Shown one piece after another: positions 5,495-8,079 of a stretch of DNA of 8,079 nt. The notes beneath the pieces are model-generated. The model saw only the letters and a list, made by a program, of their open reading frames with translations. It made no database searches and was not told where the DNA came from. A program made the position numbers and the translations under genes. Numbering within the stretch: position 1 is the stretch's first letter; each line of letters begins with the position of its first letter. Source of the stretch: Spirochaetaceae bacterium (GTDB lineage: Bacteria > Spirochaetota > Spirochaetia > UBA9216); contig JAQQAK010000221.1 in assembly GCA_028527945.1 (NCBI GenBank), positions 1 to 8,079 of the forward strand, read 5' to 3'.

Positions 5495-7267
5495 TTGAAC
5501 AACGAAATATTGCCGGACTGGAATCTTGAAGGGATTTTTGCCGGATTTAATTCATCGAAATATAAAAAAATGTTCTCTGATTTTACAGAAAATATATCAA
5601 AACTTGAAGAACTTATACAACAAAATTTTACAACAAATACACTTATTAAAATAATTAAACTTCTAAACCAATCTGCAGCTATGTGTGAAGAACTTTTCTC
5701 ATATGCCTACTGTAAATATTCTACAAATACATCAGATCCGCAATCCATTCAGGAAATAAACCGAATAGAAGAGGCTTCAGTTGGATTTAATACATTTCTG
5801 GTGAAGTTCAGGATTTTTTTGTCAGAGAATGAAGAACAATTGTCCAAAACTGCTCTTAGAAACGAAGAACTATCTAAATATTCATTCTTTTTTAAAGAGC
5901 AAATCTTTCTTAAAGACCGTCAAATGCCACCAGAGCTTGAAGAACTTGCCGCAGATCTTGCTCTATCAGGTTCTTCCGCCTGGGAAAAATTACACCAGAC
6001 ACTTTCTTCCTCTACAGTTATTAACTGGGATGAAGACGGCACCCAAAAGACATCTGTAGAACTTAGAACAATGGCATTTGATGCCGACAGTGAAATACGT
6101 AAAAAAGCATGGGAAAAAGAAATTGAACTCTGGAAATCTATAGAAGTTCCTCTGGCATTTTCTCTTAATGGAATAAAGGGAGCGTCAAACACTGTAAACG
6201 CAAAACGCAATTACAAGAGCACACTTGAGCGTTCTGCACATCAAGGCAGACTATCTACTGAAACACTTAACACAATGATAAATGTTATGACAGAAGCATT
6301 GCCGGAATTCAGAAGATACCTCAAACTAAAAGCATCATTTCTTGGTGAAGACAAATTACCATTTTATGATCTTTTTGCCCCAGTATCTTCTACAAACCTG
6401 AAAATAAGTTTTTCTGATGCAGAAAGTTTTATAATTAAACAATTTTCAAACTTTAGTCTCGAACTAGGAACATTTGCTGAAAAAGCATTTAATAACAACT
6501 GGATAGACGCAGCCCCAAAAAAGGGAAAAGTCGGTGGAGCATATTGCACTGCCCTACCTGTTTGTAAAGAATCAAGAATTCTCTGTAATTATGGCGGCTC
6601 TTTTTCAGATCTATCAACTGTCGCGCATGAGCTTGGACATGCTTACCATAATGAAGTTTTAAATAGCTTACCACAAATTAATAGAGATATACCAATGACT
6701 CTCGCGGAAACGGCCTCTATTTTCTGTGAAACGATAATTCTTGAAGGTGCTCTTTCTGAATGTAAAGAAGAAGAGAAACTGTCGCTCATTGAACATGAGC
6801 TAATGGAATCAACTCAGGTAATAGTCGATATTCTTTCAAGGTTTATTTTTGAAAAAGAAGTTTTTAGAATCCGAAAAGATAAAGAATTATCACCGGAAGA
6901 CTTTTGTAATATCATGAAAGACGCACAGCTAAAAACGTATGGCGACGCAATGGATGAAAACTTTCTGCATCCATACATGTGGGCAGTAAAAGGCCACTAC
7001 TATAGTCAGGAATTAGGATTTTATAATTTCCCCTACGCATTTGGTAAACTATTTGGTCTTGGTCTTTATTCGATATATAAAAAAGAAGGAGACTCATTTG
7101 CAAAGCGTTACAAAGAAATTTTATCAGAAACAGGAAAAGCTTCAGCAGAGGATGTGACCAAAATCGCAGGATATGATATTACAAAGAAAGACTTTTGGCA
7201 AAGCAGTATAAATATTATAGTGGACAAAATAGACTGCTTTGAAAATTTGTGCAAAAAAGGAAAATAA
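5495..7267 (+). CDS. pepF: M3 family oligoendopeptidase F
   Basis: A complete 590-residue zinc metallopeptidase, about the usual length for PepF, a cytoplasmic enzyme that degrades short peptides. The helical N-terminal region begins WNLEGIF. The zinc motif is H378-E379-L-G-H382 in VAHELGHAYH, with third ligand E405 in TLAETASIF. The late substrate-binding motifs GHYY (H501, Y502) and FPYAFGKLFGLGLY (about 512-525) are intact, so the enzyme should be active. No signal peptide is seen. It starts with TTG behind a strong GGAGG. Its gene is divergent from the serine protease, and only two bases separate its stop from the next start, so it is likely co-transcribed with gpsA. Assignment within M3B to the PepF clade is by overall similarity. 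Confidence 0.95.
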   Translation: MNNEILPDWNLEGIFAGFNSSKYKKMFSDFTENISKLEELIQQNFTTNTLIKIIKLLNQSAAMCEELFSYAYCKYSTNTSDPQSIQEINRIEEASVGFNTFLVKFRIFLSENEEQLSKTALRNEELSKYSFFFKEQIFLKDRQMPPELEELAADLALSGSSAWEKLHQTLSSSTVINWDEDGTQKTSVELRTMAFDADSEIRKKAWEKEIELWKSIEVPLAFSLNGIKGASNTVNAKRNYKSTLERSAHQGRLSTETLNTMINVMTEALPEFRRYLKLKASFLGEDKLPFYDLFAPVSSTNLKISFSDAESFIIKQFSNFSLELGTFAEKAFNNNWIDAAPKKGKVGGAYCTALPVCKESRILCNYGGSFSDLSTVAHELGHAYHNEVLNSLPQINRDIPMTLAETASIFCETIILEGALSECKEEEKLSLIEHELMESTQVIVDILSRFIFEKEVFRIRKDKELSPEDFCNIMKDAQLKTYGDAMDENFLHPYMWAVKGHYYSQELGFYNFPYAFGKLFGLGLYSIYKKEGDSFAKRYKEILSETGKASAEDVTKIAGYDITKKDFWQSSINIIVDKIDCFENLCKKGK

Positions 7268-7269
7268 GA

Positions 7270-8079
7270 ATGGATAAAAATAATATAAAGAAAATTGGCA
7301 TAATAAATGCCGGAGCATGGGGAACAGCAATGGCTCAAACTCTTGGAGAGATTGGCCATGATGTAGAAATGTGGGAGTTCATGGAAGATGTTGTTGAAGA
7401 CATTAATAACAAACACAAAAACTCACGATATCTTTTAGGTGTCGATTTAAATAAGAATGTTACAGCAACTTCAGATCTGTCAAAAGCTGTATCTGGAAAA
7501 GATTTTATAATTATTGCAACTCCATCGCTTTATATTCTCGATATTGTAAAAAAAATTGTTCCTATTCAGGACATTATGGAAGGAAAACCTGTGATAGGAG
7601 TTCTTACCAAAGGGTTCATAAACACCACAAAAGGACCATCTTTGATAACACAAGCGATGGAAGATTACCTTCCGGGATTCTATAAAGACAGTCTTGTGTA
7701 TATTTCCGGTCCAAGTCATGCAGAAGAGGTAGCAAGAGGAAAGCTTACAGGGCTTATAAGCGCCAGTAAAAATGGAATGAATTCAATAAGAGTAAGAGAG
7801 TTAATGTCAGGATCAAATCTTGTAGTCTACTCATCTCTCGATACAATTGGGGTTCAAACATGTGGTGCTGTAAAAAATGTAATAGCAATAGCTTATGGAA
7901 TACTTGATGCCTTAAGTGAAATTTCTGATAAATTTGGAGATAACACAGAATCGCTGCTGCTTGCTGCCGGGCTTAATGAAATTCAGCAATTAGGAACAGC
8001 GCTTGGCTCAGAATACCCTGAAACCTTTACAAGTATTGCAGGTGTTGGAGATTTAGATGTAACCTGTAGATCCAAGTAC
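7270..8079 (+). CDS. gpsA: NAD(P)-dependent glycerol-3-phosphate dehydrogenase, 3' part missing
   Basis: The first 270 codons are present; the frame is open through the right edge, so roughly the last 60-70 residues are outside. GpsA reduces dihydroxyacetone phosphate to sn-glycerol 3-phosphate, the backbone for phospholipids. Visible motifs are the N-terminal Rossmann loop (IINAGAWGTA, 11-20), TKG (113-115), SGPSHAEEVA (146-155), the catalytic K202 in GAVKNVIAIA, and D261/T265 in GVGDLDVTC. The window ends just before the expected GRNR motif. Two departures stand out: N13 in place of the first glycine of GxGxxG, and NTESLLLAAG (225-234) where most homologues carry a basic residue and TRG. 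ATG 7270 has AAGGA eight bases upstream, inside the pepF end, and follows its stop by two bases. Confidence 0.93.
   Translation, partial: MDKNNIKKIGIINAGAWGTAMAQTLGEIGHDVEMWEFMEDVVEDINNKHKNSRYLLGVDLNKNVTATSDLSKAVSGKDFIIIATPSLYILDIVKKIVPIQDIMEGKPVIGVLTKGFINTTKGPSLITQAMEDYLPGFYKDSLVYISGPSHAEEVARGKLTGLISASKNGMNSIRVRELMSGSNLVVYSSLDTIGVQTCGAVKNVIAIAYGILDALSEISDKFGDNTESLLLAAGLNEIQQLGTALGSEYPETFTSIAGVGDLDVTCRSKY

Noticed and set aside
7244..7253. TTTGTGCA near the 3' end of pepF, resembling the other arm of the 3850-3877 repeat
   Set aside because: An eight-base match inside coding sequence, without symmetry, so not supported as a binding site.
7108..7719. Open frames on the reverse strand opposite pepF and gpsA
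   Set aside because: They are antisense to two strongly supported genes and look like shadow frames in AT-rich DNA.
1..8079. Possible defence, phage or mobile island
   Set aside because: No integrase, transposase, toxin-antitoxin pair, restriction gene, tRNA-linked attachment site or direct repeats were seen. RadC here looks like the ordinary chromosomal form, and the patatin is an exported lone enzyme with no cyclase partner, so a CapV/CBASS-type system is not supported.

Overview
The window is an AT-rich bacterial segment with seven recognisable protein genes, six complete and one cut by the right edge. It has no RNA genes, mobile elements or CRISPR array that I can see. The genes are packed tightly: both convergent pairs overlap at their 3' ends, and the longest non-coding stretch is about 115 bp. 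The gene set is RadC, an exported patatin, a stand-alone AlaX/DHHA1 editing protein, a SorC-type regulator, a secreted two-PPC trypsin-like protease, and PepF followed by GpsA. Together with the low GC and the signal-peptide-bearing exported proteins, it would fit a spirochaete, most likely a Treponema-type organism. That assignment is an inference from overall protein flavour; a low-GC Firmicute cannot be excluded.

Layout: (1) 1-103 holds an edge fragment with a strong 48-nt imperfect hairpin and possibly the 3' end of an upstream gene. (2) radC (96-776, +) converges with a patatin-like lipase (768-1574, -). (3) A 51-bp divergent gap separates the patatin from an alanyl-tRNA editing protein with a DHHA1 tail (1626-2840, +), which converges with a SorC/DeoR-type sugar-responsive regulator (2837-3799, -). 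(4) The 115-bp region upstream of the regulator carries two separate inverted repeats, one overlapping its predicted -10 element. (5) A secreted serine protease (3915-5417, -) is followed by a 77-bp divergent promoter region, then pepF (5495-7267, +) and gpsA (7270-8079+, +), which look like one operon.

There is no single pathway here. The genes cover genome maintenance (radC), translation quality control (the editing protein), envelope or extracellular hydrolysis (patatin, protease), peptide turnover (pepF), phospholipid precursor synthesis (gpsA) and an orphan sugar-responsive regulator whose target operon is not in the window. I found no convincing new multi-gene system. The items most worth checking are the two inverted repeats upstream of the regulator, the altered nucleotide-binding loop of GpsA, the very short distances between -10-like boxes and start codons, and the hairpin before radC.
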